A DNA stretch of 64,000 nucleotides. Source: Triatoma infestans. Its lineage: Eukaryota > Arthropoda > Insecta > Hemiptera > Reduviidae. The notes under the pieces were generated by a model that saw only the letters and a list, made by a program, of their open reading frames with translations, was not told the DNA's origin and did no database searches. Each line of letters starts with the position of its first letter. The stretch's first letter is position 1. Below are positions 25,901 through 37,389 of the stretch, piece after piece. The position numbers and the translations under genes were made by a program. The stretch lies in the NCBI GenBank assembly GCA_011037195.1, contig JAAEAF010003769.1, forward strand, positions 95,619 to 159,618. Reading direction: 5' to 3'.

Positions 25901-28900
25901 AGCTCTGAAATTCTAATTGCAAGAGGCAGTCCAACAAGGGCTGCCAGGCTACTGTTTTTATTGGTGGATTTTTGGTCAACACATCGCGGTTCCGGCAATC
26001 ATAGTATGGCCATGGCCCTATAATCTTTTAAGATATTAAAAAATAATGAATTGTATTTTAAATATTTCAATTTGCATTATTGGCTTTCGAGATGTAATAC
26101 CCCGAAGAGGCTCTTTGCAACATGTGCGAAACGTCGGTTTTTAGCAAACCACTGACGCAATCTCAACCCGGAAAGTCAAGCGTTTTTCATGAAAATGGCC
26201 GTGGAAATCTAAAAGATCAATCCCCATTTGATTCCTAATGCCGGCATAGCATCTTTCTCATCGGAGACCGCTCAAGATAAGAGCGCTAACCAATTGGCTC
26301 CCTGAAAGTTCAGAAAAGCTAAAAAGCTTTAATTTCTTAACCTTGGACAGTAGTAATAGAAACAGAAACTTAGTATAATTAATAGAAATTTTTTATCTTT
26401 ATAGGAAACCTCTTCTGAACATACACCTATATTAAATCAGTTATTTCGATTTTATAATATAAATGCTAGTTCTGTAAGAACGGTAATGGTCGCCGAATGT
26501 GTAAATGAAAGCAATAAAAATATTCCAAATTCTTCTAGTTCAGACAATCATATTTCAGAAAAACAGCATTACAAAGACAGGTTAGTATGTGTTTTTTTTT
26601 TGTTTTTTTTTAAAAAGTTTAATACATATAAATCTTATACTTGATTCCCTTTTATAGAGCTGGTGAGGATGATTTTCAGCAAAATTGTGATAGTGATAAT
26701 GAAGGTATTATTATAATTGAACAGATCTCTTATTGAACTGAAGAACTTAAATATCTTTGTTATCATAGAGTTATAATTTAAAGAAGAACAAATATATTGT
26801 TTTCAGATGATGATCTCAAAGGTCAACCAGAAAAGTTATTGATTTTTACTACTGGTTCAGAAACATATACACCTCATCAAATTGGTGATTATGGATTTTT
26901 TTATTAATTATAAATATTTTAAAAACAAGAAATGAAGCAAGTCTGATGCTGAATTTTTAGATGTTTAGAGGCGGTTTTGCCAATTGTACATTCCATTTTC
27001 GAAATTGCTGTGCAACACCGGTTTTCTTCCCAAATTTTTTTAAATGGGAAAATTGCATTGAGATTTGAATTATTAATTGTTAGAACTCCCCTCCCTGGAA
27101 TTCATTAGTTGGGGTCTGTAGCGTAATTAGGATTTGGTGGCCTGCCTACAAAATCATATTGAGCAAATATATATTATTATTTATTTATTATTATTTCTAT
27201 TCAATATATATAAACACTGTGCTATTATCATATTGTATATTTATCCTCCATACTGTAATAATAATAACAGTATATAACCTGTGGGGATTAGTTGTTTAGT
27301 GTACTTATTTTTATATTACGGAAAAATGAAAATAAATTTGTAATTATATTTTGTAAGGGACTAGTCACTGCACCTGAAAAATATATTAAGTCATCCGGAG
27401 CCTTCTCATTGCACTGACGGACTCCGGGCAGTGTTTCTCATTACATACAACACTACTGCCCAACACCAAACATTGAGCTGTAGAGATTTCTAGCAAGGAA
27501 AAATCTTAAGACAGCACTGCTGGACTGGAATCCGGGATAGCGTGGGATCCTTTGCGCTATCACTGAGCTAATCCCTTCCCAAAATTTGTGATTAGTTAAA
27601 ACAAAAATTAATAGTGTTATTATAAATATATATTTTTTTTTAAATAGCAAAAGCTGTGGCCCGCCGCACCGCGGTGTCTTGGACCCCTTAGTAACAGGTT
27701 AAAGCCATAAATAGTGGAAAAAAAATGTACAAGACAGAAGAGAAAGCGAATTTAGAGGAGGCCAAGTCCGGAAAGAGGGGAATTCTTATATTACCACCAA
27801 GAATGAGTATCGAAGGAAGTTTTGTAATGGTTGGGATAGCATTAATGAAGGGCCTCTACTACAATAAAAAAGAGGGACATTAAAGATCCTCAGGGCAAGT
27901 TAATTAAGTCCAACATATTTATACTGTATTGTAACAAGCTAGAACTCGCTCTTTCCAATAGACAATAAACTAACTTCAAGATATTGAATGATATTGGATT
28001 TAAAGACGCCACAAGAGACTAGAATTCAAACCCAATAACAAACATATAATTGTTGTGGTTGATTCCGCAGAACTGGAAAGCATCAGAGATATTTTCCGTG
28101 ATAGCCGGCTTCTTTCGGTGGTCATAGACCGGTTTCGGGCGTTCGCCAATCATCAGGATGTTTTTGTCAAAACATTGTGACAACGTAGACTTGCACAGAG
28201 CAAATTCAGTTCATACAATATTTCAGAGTAACTGAATTAACTGAATTTGTCCTGTGCAAGTCTACGTTATCTCACTGTTTTGACAAAAACATCCTGATGA
28301 TGGGTTAACGCCCGAAACTGGTCGGTGACCACCAAAAGAAGCAGGCTATCATGGAAAATATCTCTGAAACAATCGTATAAATTTGTCAGAAAGTTGTATG
28401 AGATCCTGCTTGGAACTATACTGTGAATTCATTATTGTTTTAGGAACCAAATAAAAAAGAAATAGGAAAATAGAACTCAAATTAAGAATATCATACCAAT
28501 AAGATAAATTTAGGAAAATCATGAATAACATTGCAATGGAATCTACAATTCATTCGTTTAACATTATTTCTTATAAAATCAATTCTTATTACAAAAATAA
28601 TTTTTTGCTTTCATGTTTGTATTTAGGTTTCAAAAAGATTAAAGGAGTTAAATTTCCTAAGATATTACAGCGTGGACCTAGTTTGAAAGAACGAATTGCC
28701 AAACACAGAGAACGGCAAATGATTGCATCGATTCCATTACCAGGAATCAGGCAAAATTATGCATCAGATAAGTTTGATGAGGCAGATTACCTTTTAGATT
28801 TACATGGGCACATTATAGGCATGGGCCTCTCACCTGATCATAGGTAGATCTATACAATATACAGTTTCTAAATAATAAAATGTGCATTTTGATTGTTACC

Positions 28901-31900
28901 TTTCTTTTTTAATTTTTAGTTCCAAATTCTTTAAGAAACTGCACTTGCACAGAATAGTTTAATTTATTATTTCAGATCGTAACTATTTATGAAATAATCC
29001 TTAGCTTGTCACCTATTTTTTTTTTCCACTGGTTTTAGTTTATAAATTCATATTTATTTTAATATTTCAGATATCTTTATGTTAATAGTAGACATTGGCC
29101 AGAAAATTATGTTATCACAAATCCCTTAGAACCGCCACCAATAGCGCAGGAAATTGATATACATGTTATCGATTTAGTAAATTTCTGTGAAGTTGGCAGG
29201 CAACTGAGATCGCATAAAGCTTATACACCAAACCATTTATGTTTCTTTATATTTCTTGATGTTTCTGAAGAATATGTAGCAAGGTAAGCCATATTTTTTA
29301 ATATTTCCACTATTTTTCTACTATGTAATGTTTGTAACAATATTATAAGAACTCATACTATTTTTGTCAAAATCCTGTTGACAAATTTTGTACTATTTTT
29401 AACTATTTAAAACTTAGTCTTATAATGCACTGAGACTGATTTAAATATGTAAGATAATTAACAGTGATTGTAATTATATCTTAAATGCTTAAAAATCACC
29501 ATTTATACAGTTTCTACCAAATAAATCAAAATATATGCGAATGTAAAAAGACTCAGAAGAATCAGATGTACATAGATATCGAAATATGCACTGGCAAGAA
29601 GAGTTACACATCTATCAAAAACCAATCTGATAGGGAGATTTCTCTGTATTCTTTCTAGCATCTTTTTGTAAAAGCCAAAGGGAGAAGCCTTCCACATTGT
29701 TGTGTCATTATTTTGTTGGTGACCGCTGCGGAAAAGGGTCTCTTGCTTAGGATTTACTGGTGACCAAGCCAGTCTTTTGCACACAACCAGACAAGTTCTA
29801 AATAATGCAACTTGACAGTTCATTTAAGAAGATGGAACTTGATGGAAGCATCCAATGCTTGGAGAGTGGGAATTCTCTTTGCAATAGAGGCTAATTGACC
29901 AGTTGTGTGGAATTCTTACCTAAGTAAAATTGTATAATGCCTAAATCGCGCATGTAAGGTGTAAAAGTTTAAGTTAATTGGATTAACTAACTTCCCAAAA
30001 GCAATTTTTGATATACAGTCCTCCAGAACCACTATAAGTAAAGTTCAGGATACTTACATATAATGGTCTTTATGTATATAAAACCATTAGAAGACAGCAT
30101 ATAAGGTATTATAAGAGCGGCATATGGCTGCAAGCCGGGTCAGTGAAAAAAGGTTGAATATATGGGAAACGAAAATACTTAAGAAACTACGTATATGGAC
30201 CTGTCTGTGAGAATATGAACTGGAAGATCAGGAAAAACGAAGAAATGAGACAGAGGTTTGGTGAACCAGATATGGTATACTGTCTTAAGAGGAGCCAGAT
30301 GGCTGGGTCATGTTGAGAGGATGCCGGAGGAAGAAAAGACTTCAGTATGATGGAGTACATAGAAGAGACATACCTCGTTTGAGATGGCTATAGAGCGTTG
30401 AAGATTTTGAGAAAAGGTGGAGTGAGAGGCTGGCGAAGAAGAGCCCAAGAAAAAGAGACACGGCAGAGTTTGATTGGCGCGATTCAGCTCTTGTAGGGCC
30501 GTAGCGCTAATGAGTAGGTATGTAGGTGTTTTTACTCTAATATGGGTGCCACAGCAGGCCCTCTCGCGATCATGACGGTGTATTCTGAATAGCCAACCCC
30601 TTATTCACTCTAAGACAAATTTTGAAAGTGATATCTAATTATAACATGTTTTTTAACAAAGTAATTTTCGGTACAAGCTTAAAGAAATGGAAATATTACT
30701 ATTCATTAAAATAGCATTCGATGTTTGACCTATTTTAACATACAAACTTTCGTTCCAAGGCCCTAAATAATACCAAAGTGTTAGTGAAGTAATTTGAATT
30801 TCTTGTGATTTTTCTTTTAGTTATTCTGTTCACCATTACCATCCTTGCACCTCTGCTTTAAAAACGTTATTTTCGTACTCAAAAAGTTTATTTCTAGTGA
30901 AAATCTAACTCCTATCAGTAAAAGAAAGTAAACTGTTCTATCGATTGCTTAAGTTTTCCAAAAATTTCATGAAATCTATTTTTACTGTCTGCATTTACTG
31001 CAAGAAGAAGTATTATATTCATGATATATTTTCGAAATACAACATACTTGGCTATGAAACTGGGCTCTATTAAATTAATAAAATTCATCATATGTGAAGG
31101 TATTCTAAATAAAATAGTTTTTGTTGTAAATTGGGTATTAAAGAAATATATAAGCTGTAGTTTAGGCAGCGAAGGCCGGAACTAAACGGCGAGGGAACCG
31201 CGGCGTGTGCTTACCATATGTGCCTCAATACAAATCGCCTCTGGTAAGTATTGGCCCTTCACGGGCTTTTGCGCTATAGGTTTTATTTATAAGCTGTAGT
31301 TACTACGTATTATTAATATATTATTATCTTATTACGATTTCCATAATATCATTGTTTTTTTACTTCCTCTTACTTTTAGTAAGAGTAAGTATTGTAATCC
31401 TGCCAAATTTTCGATATCGAGTTTTCACAGGAAATATCCGTTTTGAGGTCCCCTTAGTCCAAAAAAGTGGTTTTTAGCATATGGTGTGTGTTTGTGTGTG
31501 TGTGTGTGTTTGTTGTTTTTTTAATAAACTTTATTTCAGCAAGTTATTGCATGTATATCATATAACAAATCAATTTACGAAACATTTCTAATTGTTGATA
31601 TATCAGAATACAACTTAATTAAATAAAAAGAAAGAAATTAAATAATAATTACAAAATATACAAAACTTCTACAACACTGAAATAAACTAAACTTCAAAGA
31701 ATTTCAAAATTTATATTATTAATAAATGCACAGAATTTTTGAATGCACTTGTACTCAGTAAATACAGATTTATCGATGGGAGGCCAAGTCTGATTCAAAA
31801 CCACGTTGAAATGGCGGATGAGAGGTGCTCTGGCAGCCTCGAGGAGCGAGCAGTCAAGTATAAGGTGATCGACCGTCTGGAGCTGAGTTCCTGTTGGATC

Positions 31901-32638
31901 GCAGGGGCAAGTGGCAGAGCCTGTATGGCCAAAACGGGTTAAATAAGTTCGTAATTTCCCGTGGCCGGATAGTAACTGGGTACCCTTGTAGCTGGGTCTC
32001 CAATCCCCTAACTTCACTCGATGTAGTACGTTGGGGAAAAACTGACGTGTTATTTCGCCACTTGAACAGTTTTGCCATGCTATGTCCCACTCATGCTCTT
32101 CTCGCTCCCTCATAGTGTTACGAAGAAAAGTGAGAGGAAAGTGGCTGTAACTTTCTTCCAAGTCTTTGTTGGCTGCAGCCATTTTTGCTAAAAAGTCAGC
32201 TCTCTCATTCCCTGCCGTTCCGATGTGAGCTTTTGTCCAGCTGAAGCAAATGGAGCCCCTAGTATTCAGTTCCTTCAGCAGCTCGCGCGTTTGGAAGACT
32301 AAGGGAGTTTGCTTTCTGAAATTGACCAAGATGTCCAGAGAGATCTTGCTGTCTGTGAATATGAACACGCCTTCTATTGTGGTTCCTCTGCTTTCTTCTC
32401 GTAACCAATGCAAAGCCTGAAGGATAGCCATCATTTCCGCCTGATCATTGGAACAGGAATTTCCTAGTCGAAACTCTCACTCTACCACTACTTGGTTCCT
32501 AGAATATACTACAAATGCGCATCCAATTCCATCTAGGGATCGGCTACCGTCGGTAAATATCATATAATTTGCCTCTGAGGCAATTTCTTCCGGATTAACG
32601 TTAAGAACATTAATGCAGTCAACACTTGACGGATGATG

Positions 32639-32701
<63 letters not shown>

Positions 32702-35700
32702 ATGTATGTATGTATGTGTGTATGTATGTGAACAGCATACCTCAAAAATGAAAAACCGTAGAAAGTTGAAACTTGATATTCCGTTTAGGTATCACCATGG
32801 CATCGACAGTAGGTCATCTGTCAAAATTCCTCAACCGGAAGTACCACTTTACTTGTTTTTTTTTACTTTTTTGCGTTTTTCTCAAAAATGGTTCCGATGA
32901 TTTTCTTCAAACTTGGTATATGAACTACACATAAAAAGAGCTACAACTTTTATTTGAAATGTTTTTCTGGAAAAATTCATTTAAGGGCATTTATGGGGTG
33001 GGGGGTGGGGTTAGACTTTCATCTAAAGTGCTATTTCAGTTTATTAAACAATTCTATCATCTAAATAATGTTAATTAGAATTGAATATGTTGTTGATATC
33101 AGAGTTTCAAAAAAATCGGATCACCGGAAGTGCATTTACATTACCACTTTACTAAATGATTTTTTCACTTTTGCGCGATTTTCTCAAAATTGTCTCCGAC
33201 GGTTTTCTTGAAACTTCGTATATAAACTAAACATACAAAGATCTACAGCTTTTATTTAAAACATTTCTCTGGGATAATTCATTTAAGGGCACTTTTAGGG
33301 GAGGGGCGGGATTATGTTTTCTCATACATAGTTATTTTAGAATTCTATCATCCACACAAAATTAATTAAAAATAAATAGATGGCCAAAATTCCGAGTTTC
33401 GAGAAAATAGTGCGCTTTTACTGGACAGTTTTCAGTTTTCGACGAATTTCATTAAATTTGGTACACAAACAATAAAATTTGTCAAATTATAATTTTGAGA
33501 ACTGGAGTAAGAGAAAGTTGTGTGAGTGTTTTTTCACACCAGATTTTTTTACTTTCTCTCACTACTGTATGAGATAGTATTAAATATCTGAAATTGTTTT
33601 GACAGTAAGGTTCCCTCGCTGTCAATTTTGAGTACAAAAAAAAGGCTTTAGTAAATGGTGTGAACAAATATATATATATATATATAGGTAAATATGTCAA
33701 GTTTAATGAAGATTTGACAATTTATTATTGTATTAATTGGAATAAGAGAAAGAGGTGAGAGAGTATCACATCAATTTTTATTTTATTTTATTTATTTGGC
33801 CAGAATCCATCAAACTAAAGAAGAACTTTAATGAAGTTTTATTTATTTTCAATTTTTTGCAATTTTCTCGAAAATAAACCAAATACAAAATAAATTATTT
33901 GGAAAAATTTTTCAAAGAAAAAAAATTAACAATTTGGAAAAAAATTTGGCAACTTATTCAAAATTCCAAAACAGTAAATTTTATAATAAAAACATTGCTA
34001 TTATTCATCTGTAAGTACGGCAAATAAATAATTAGCTAAATGATTTTTAAGATACAAATTTTTAGCTGCTAAGATTGTGCCAGTACCTAACTTTCGATTT
34101 TGTATGTTGGTCACATAAATCAATTTGAGGGTAATATTAATGAAGTATTTGATATCTGTAAAAGCCATGTCAACTTACATCATTTTGATATAATTGTTCT
34201 TTGTATAATTTCCTAAGGATAAAATATCTTCAATATATTGAAAATAGTGCAGAAGAATTTAGTAAATCACAAAATCAGCTAGAGTTTCATAATAATAAAA
34301 AAATAATATAGTTTATTTACCCTTTAAAAATTAGAAATTTTACTGTATAGATATAGCGTAGTGATGAATTAATGGAAATAAAAGAAAAAAAACAAACATA
34401 AAATTTGAAAATGGAAAAGGGAAGAATAGTCACAGTAAACAAAGTCGAAGAAGAAATATATTTATTATTTTATACCTATTTATTCTCCCTGTAATGTAAT
34501 CACTTCAAGTATTCCTCGCCATGGATGCTAACCAACATGTAACCTCACCACCATATCTTTAGAGCAACTAAGTAAATATGTCAAGTTTAATGAAGATTTG
34601 ACAATTTTATTATTGTATTAATTGGAATAAGAGAAAGAGGTGAGAGAGTATCACAACAATTTTTATTTTATTTTATTTATTTGTTCTATATTTATTGCTT
34701 CTTGATGATAAGGTTATGGTGTGTATTATTTTTCATTTTTGATTATAAATAATTTGTACCATTTTGAATTTTATTTTAATTGTAATTATTAGAAAATTTG
34801 TTTTCTTCTCCTCTCTGTTAACCGTAGATAGAGGATGATTATTAGATTAGATTAGCAAAGAGGTGACTGAGCGATCTGCCGTAGGAGGTCTATTGTGAAT
34901 CCTCAGTGGTTGTAGCTCGTCCTCTAGCTTCGCCCTTCTAAGCAGGCCTAGCAAAGCTGAAAGCAGCTCCGTCATGATTGCTTGTTCCCAGTTGAAGAAA
35001 CCTTATCCTCAGCCTTACAGAATCGGCCATCGCGACCTCTACAAATACTAGCGGGTGCATTTGCCTATTCAGCTTACAATGCCCATCAGTAGACCCACTA
35101 TTATCCTTATAACCTTCCGGCTATGGTTCAGTAGCCATTGCAGACTCCCACCATTACAGACGCTGGTTTTCACCCACCCTTTGATGGAACCGCAGAACGG
35201 TTCGGAACCTATGAAAATGCCCTTCGACCCCTCCCTCGCCAGGGCATCCGCCTTTTCTTTGCCCAAGAATTCTGCATTCCCGGCACCCAAATGAGTGCAG
35301 CCGATTGTTATTCCGAACTCCCACTTCGCTTAGGGTGTTTAGACAGTCTCACACTAGTCGTGAGGCTATTTGGTGTGAAGAGAGTGCCTTCAAAACAGCC
35401 CGGCTTTCGGAGTTTATGTTTCAAAATTAATATTTATCTAAGTAGGTTTATTTATTGGGTAGAGTTAATAATCAGAATAAATGGCTTGTATAATGTTTTG
35501 ATGTTCGCTTTGATTGTATAATATTATTACATACAAATTTATTAAAATAGGAATATTATTCTGGTAAGATAGAGAGGCAAGACTAATTCCGTCTTGCCAT
35601 ATGGAATTAGTATTTCTTACAGGTTTGGACCGTAGCTGATCCCACAAATTTCATTGACATATTATGTGAAGTGGGATTTTTTTGGTCACTCACTAAAGAT

Positions 35701-36146
35701 CTGCATTTGCAATAAACCGTTAAAATGACCATACAAAACCAAGATACCATCATCAAAGAATGGGATCAAGAAATTCTATATAGCTAAAATTTTATGTATT
35801 GTTTATAAATTGTAAGAACCCCAACTACATTTGTAAGGGTTTTTACCCGAAAAAATAAAACTATCTCTCTATTTATCTAAAATTTCATTTGCCTTATTTT
35901 AGTGGTGCTGAAGACAAACATGGCTACATTTGGGATAGATACTACGGCATTTGTTTAGGTAAATTGCCGCATAATGATGTTGTCAATTCGGTAGCATTTA
36001 ATCCTATGGATCAGGGTATGCTAGTGTCAACATCTGACGATTATACTATAAAAGTGTGGCGTTCAATCTGTTTTCTTGACAGATATATAGGACCTACAGA
36101 ACGTCGTAAACTTCCACATGCTATTTACAATTTGAAGAAGAAATGA
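19932..36146 (+). CDS. FBXW5: F-box/WD repeat-containing protein 5, complete
   Basis: Ten coding exons: 19932-20148, 20226-20383, 22434-22611, 24024-24172, 26405-26580, 26658-26704, 26807-26884, 28627-28843, 29071-29283, 35903-36146. They sum to 1677 nt (558 residues plus stop; human 566) with all phases closing. FBXW5 is a substrate receptor for SCF and CUL4-DDB1 ubiquitin ligases; reported vertebrate substrates include TSC2 and SAS6. The F-box is at about residues 16-56 (IIPDSILLHIFNYL, LTCKRW). WD repeats follow (VLHVSFSHDGTMFATSSKDG at 93-120) and at the C-terminus (ASGAEDKHGYIWD, VVNSVAFNP, SDDYTIKVWRS). Family signatures include WKCTQFSQFN, RVGNKPYDIFGTW, IDIHGHIIGMGLSPD-like DLHGHIIGMGLSPDHR, EPPPIAQEID and AYTPN. 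Exons 5-7 encode the least conserved linker. Intron 9 is 6.6 kb and full of transposons; exon 5 uses a GTTAGT donor. Confidence 0.96.
21030..22085 (-). mobile_element. Non-LTR retrotransposon 3' fragment with RNase H, in FBXW5 intron 2
   Basis: The minus strand reads, with frameshifts and stops, CTDGSRMDGRSGAAVYF (start of RNase H, first catalytic Asp in TDGS) and then a C-terminal zinc-knuckle-like part, GLRRHLYVMGLMPDPFCKDC followed by EVEEET. It ends at the (ATT)n run at 21037-21052, a (TAA)n tail on the element's strand. It is 5'-truncated and dead, and belongs with the fragments at 15255-15850 and 34855-35440. Confidence 0.75.
23125..23260 (+). repeat. Dispersed repeat D
   Basis: It shares AGTTTGCTAGAAACCACT, ACGCAGCCTCAACCCGGAAA, CTCAAGTGTTTATCATGAAA and ATGGCTGTGG with 26130-26215. 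It is in FBXW5 intron 3. Confidence 0.55.
24310..25060 (-). mobile_element. Non-LTR retrotransposon fragment (RT active site to C-terminus)
   Basis: On the minus strand an RT fragment (LLVADDEATVA, a mutated FADD box, then DQEDIGYMMRKF) is followed by WKRAARVLKLEKRRNEEM and the typical tail RLEWFGHVYRMDQEKTAKQ, GRRKRGRPKMTWNDLL. This tail is typical of RTE-like or similar insect endonuclease/RT elements. Several stops and frameshifts make it dead. It sits in FBXW5 intron 4. Confidence 0.75.
26095..26260 (+). repeat. Dispersed repeat D with CGAAACGTCGG motif
   Basis: It starts CCCGAAGAGGCTCTTTGC, then GTGCGAAACGTCGG, TTTTTAGCAAACCACTGACG, CAATCTCAACCCGGAAAG and CATGAAAATGGCCGTGG. A reverse copy of its left part is fused to family C near 4210-4290. 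It is in FBXW5 intron 4. Confidence 0.55.
27361..27600 (-). mobile_element. tRNA-derived SINE family A
   Basis: Read on the minus strand, GGGATTAGCTCAGTGATAGC (tRNA-like A box) is followed by a B-box-like GATTCCAGTCCAGC and a body that also occurs at 48780-48970, 53685-53930, 54010-54118 and 39065-39175. It is in FBXW5 intron 7. The repeated body shows that it is a SINE and not a tRNA gene. Confidence 0.7.
28055..28375. repeat. Foldback (palindromic) element, complete copy A
   Basis: The arms at 28083-28211 and 28239-28367 are near-perfect inverted complements around a 27-bp spacer. Each arm carries, on one strand, CATCCTGATGATNGG, CGCCCGAAAC and GACCACC. A non-inverted 5' extension (TTGTGGTTGATTCCGCAGAA) precedes the left arm, as at 4794 and 41768. 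It is in FBXW5 intron 7 and has no coding capacity. Confidence 0.85.
30095..30540 (+). mobile_element. Non-LTR retrotransposon 3' end
   Basis: The plus strand reads RGARWLGHVERMPEEE-like text, then GGVRGWRRRAQEKETRQSLI with stops between, the usual C-terminus of an insect RT polyprotein, ending in the familiar GCGCTAATGAGTAGGTATG text. It is related in type to 24310-25060 but on the opposite strand. It is in FBXW5 intron 9. Confidence 0.65.
31165..31295 (+). mobile_element. SINE family B, 3' body
   Basis: It shares GGCAGCGAAGGCCGGAACTA, AACGGCGAGGGAACCG, AAATCGCCTCTGG and CACGGGCTTTTGCGCTATAG with the complete copy at 51585-51825. The tRNA-like head is missing. Confidence 0.65.
31355..33556 (-). 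repeat. Dispersed repeat family C, copy split by a retrotransposon
   Basis: The left part, 31355-31510, runs from TTACTTCCTCTTACTTTTAG to the GT microsatellite. The copy resumes at about 32637 with GT/GTAT repeats, then GAACAGCATACCTCAAAAAT, TTTAGGTATCACCATGGCAT, CTCAACCGGAAGTACCAC, two internal sub-repeats with CTTTTATTTGAAA and TTCATTTAAGGGCA, and an end with GAGTAAGAGAAAGTTG and CACACCAGATTTTTTT. An I-like non-LTR element fills 31511-32636. Without the insert the copy is about 1.07 kb, like the one at 54935-55945. Confidence 0.75.
31511..32636 (-). mobile_element. 5'-truncated I-like non-LTR retrotransposon inserted in a GT microsatellite
   Basis: The minus strand encodes the end of a pol polyprotein. 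RNase H begins near 32563 (MIFTDGSRSLDGIGCAFVVY, first catalytic Asp in TDGS), with further sites in SNDQAEMMAILQAL (Glu), FIFTDSKISLDIL (Asp) and GTAGNERADFLAK (last Asp). A cysteine cluster follows (ATCPCDPTG, then VDHLILDCSLLEAAR). The frame stays open from 32434 to the stop at 31694; upstream one TGA interrupts it near 32478. The 3' end is AATAAAGTTTATT plus a short A run at the left. GT repeats flank both ends. It is recent, since it is almost uninterrupted, but lacks RT and endonuclease. Confidence 0.85.
33535..33798. repeat. Short family C derivative and first of two 110-bp direct repeats
   Basis: It starts TTACTTTCTCTCACTACTG and ends with a 110-bp segment, 33689-33798 (TAAATATGTCAAGTTTAATG through AAGAGAAAGAGGTGAGAGAG), that is repeated almost identically at 34573-34683. 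The ends look like family C termini, so this may be an internally deleted copy. A TATATA run lies inside it. Confidence 0.55.
34573..34683. repeat. Second 110-bp direct repeat
   Basis: It differs from 33689-33798 by only about two changes. The pair is 995 bp end to end, so it could be terminal repeats of a small non-autonomous element or a duplicated family C end. Confidence 0.65.
34855..35440 (-). mobile_element. Non-LTR retrotransposon 3' fragment (RNase H end)
   Basis: The minus strand reads LGKEKADALAREGSKG and FIGSEPFCGSIKGW, the RNase H C-terminus of the family also seen at 15255-15850, followed by a decayed tail with LLSALLGLLRRAKLEDE. It is in FBXW5 intron 9, just before exon 10. It has frameshifts and is dead. 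Confidence 0.65.
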
Positions 36147-37389
36147 TCTCAGAATAAATGATTTTTTTTTAATTTATATAAATGCAAATTTGTGATACTA
36201 TTTATGGTTGGAATAACAATGTATAAAAAAAAAATTGCATAATGTTAAACGATATTCCCTTTTTACTTAATAATGAAATATTTTATAATATTTTGCTTAT
36301 AATGTGTAAAGCAAAATTGTGTTGCTAAATGATACATCTTAAATGCTTAGCTTAGATTGTAATTTGTACAGAATTTTATAATATTAATTACAAACAATGT
36401 CACCATTTTAGCTTAAGAGCATTATTTTATAAAGATTAATTTTGGTTGCTTGTACAATAAATAATTTGTTGTATACCTGCATATCCATTAGGTTGAAACC
36501 CACATATTACACTAATAGTTTCCGATACGAATTATTGATGAAAATAGTATGAAATTAAAGACATATCTTCCTCTGACCACATCAACCTTGAAAAGTTTTA
36601 CAAATTTAAACGTATTAAAATATAAATTATGCTAGAGGTGCTCATGTAACCAAAGTTATATTGATAGTCCCTCCTTGTAATGAACAACTAAAACAGTAAA
36701 CAAGAAGATTTCAGATATTGTGGCCTACTATTTACTCTATGTTACTTCTATGTTTAATGTTTCTGACACTAGTTGTCAGTGGTCAAAAACATCAGATATA
36801 CAACTTCATTACAGATACTAGGTCACAACATCTAAAATCTTCTTATTTATCATTAAGCTGTCGTTATAATTACTGAAGATAACTAATGGTCAAAAACATT
36901 AATACACAACTAAACTTTTGTGTAAAGCGTTATTTTATTTCTTATTTATAATAGTTGCTTTTTTTTTTCAATTAATTTATTCCTAATTTTAGTGTCTGTA
37001 AATTTAATTCATTATTTGCTACTTTATTTAAATCATTATTACAAAAGCAATTAATTATTTTCTTTAAATACTCTTTGATTCAAATTTTAAAATTGCTCTG
37101 GGATAAAACAATTGAAAAATTACGTTCTCTAACCTAACTTTGGAAAGTAAAAATTAAAGAAAAAGAACAGAACCAATTCTTAATCTGGTTCAAGTAAGGA
37201 AATAACAAACTTTCAAAAGAGTGTTCTAATAAGTTAGAAGTACTTGAATTTTACTAAGATAATTAAGTTAAATTTAATGAATGTCTTATTTACAGCTTAA
37301 CACACTCAAAACTCACAAGCCGCCACTGCTCATTTTACTGGTATTTTTAGTATTTATAAAAGCTGTGACAGTCACAAATTAACCAGGTA

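Noticed and set aside
32560..32900. Open frames rich in His/Thr or Val/Cys/Tyr on both strands
   Set aside because: They are translations of the GT/GTAT microsatellite.
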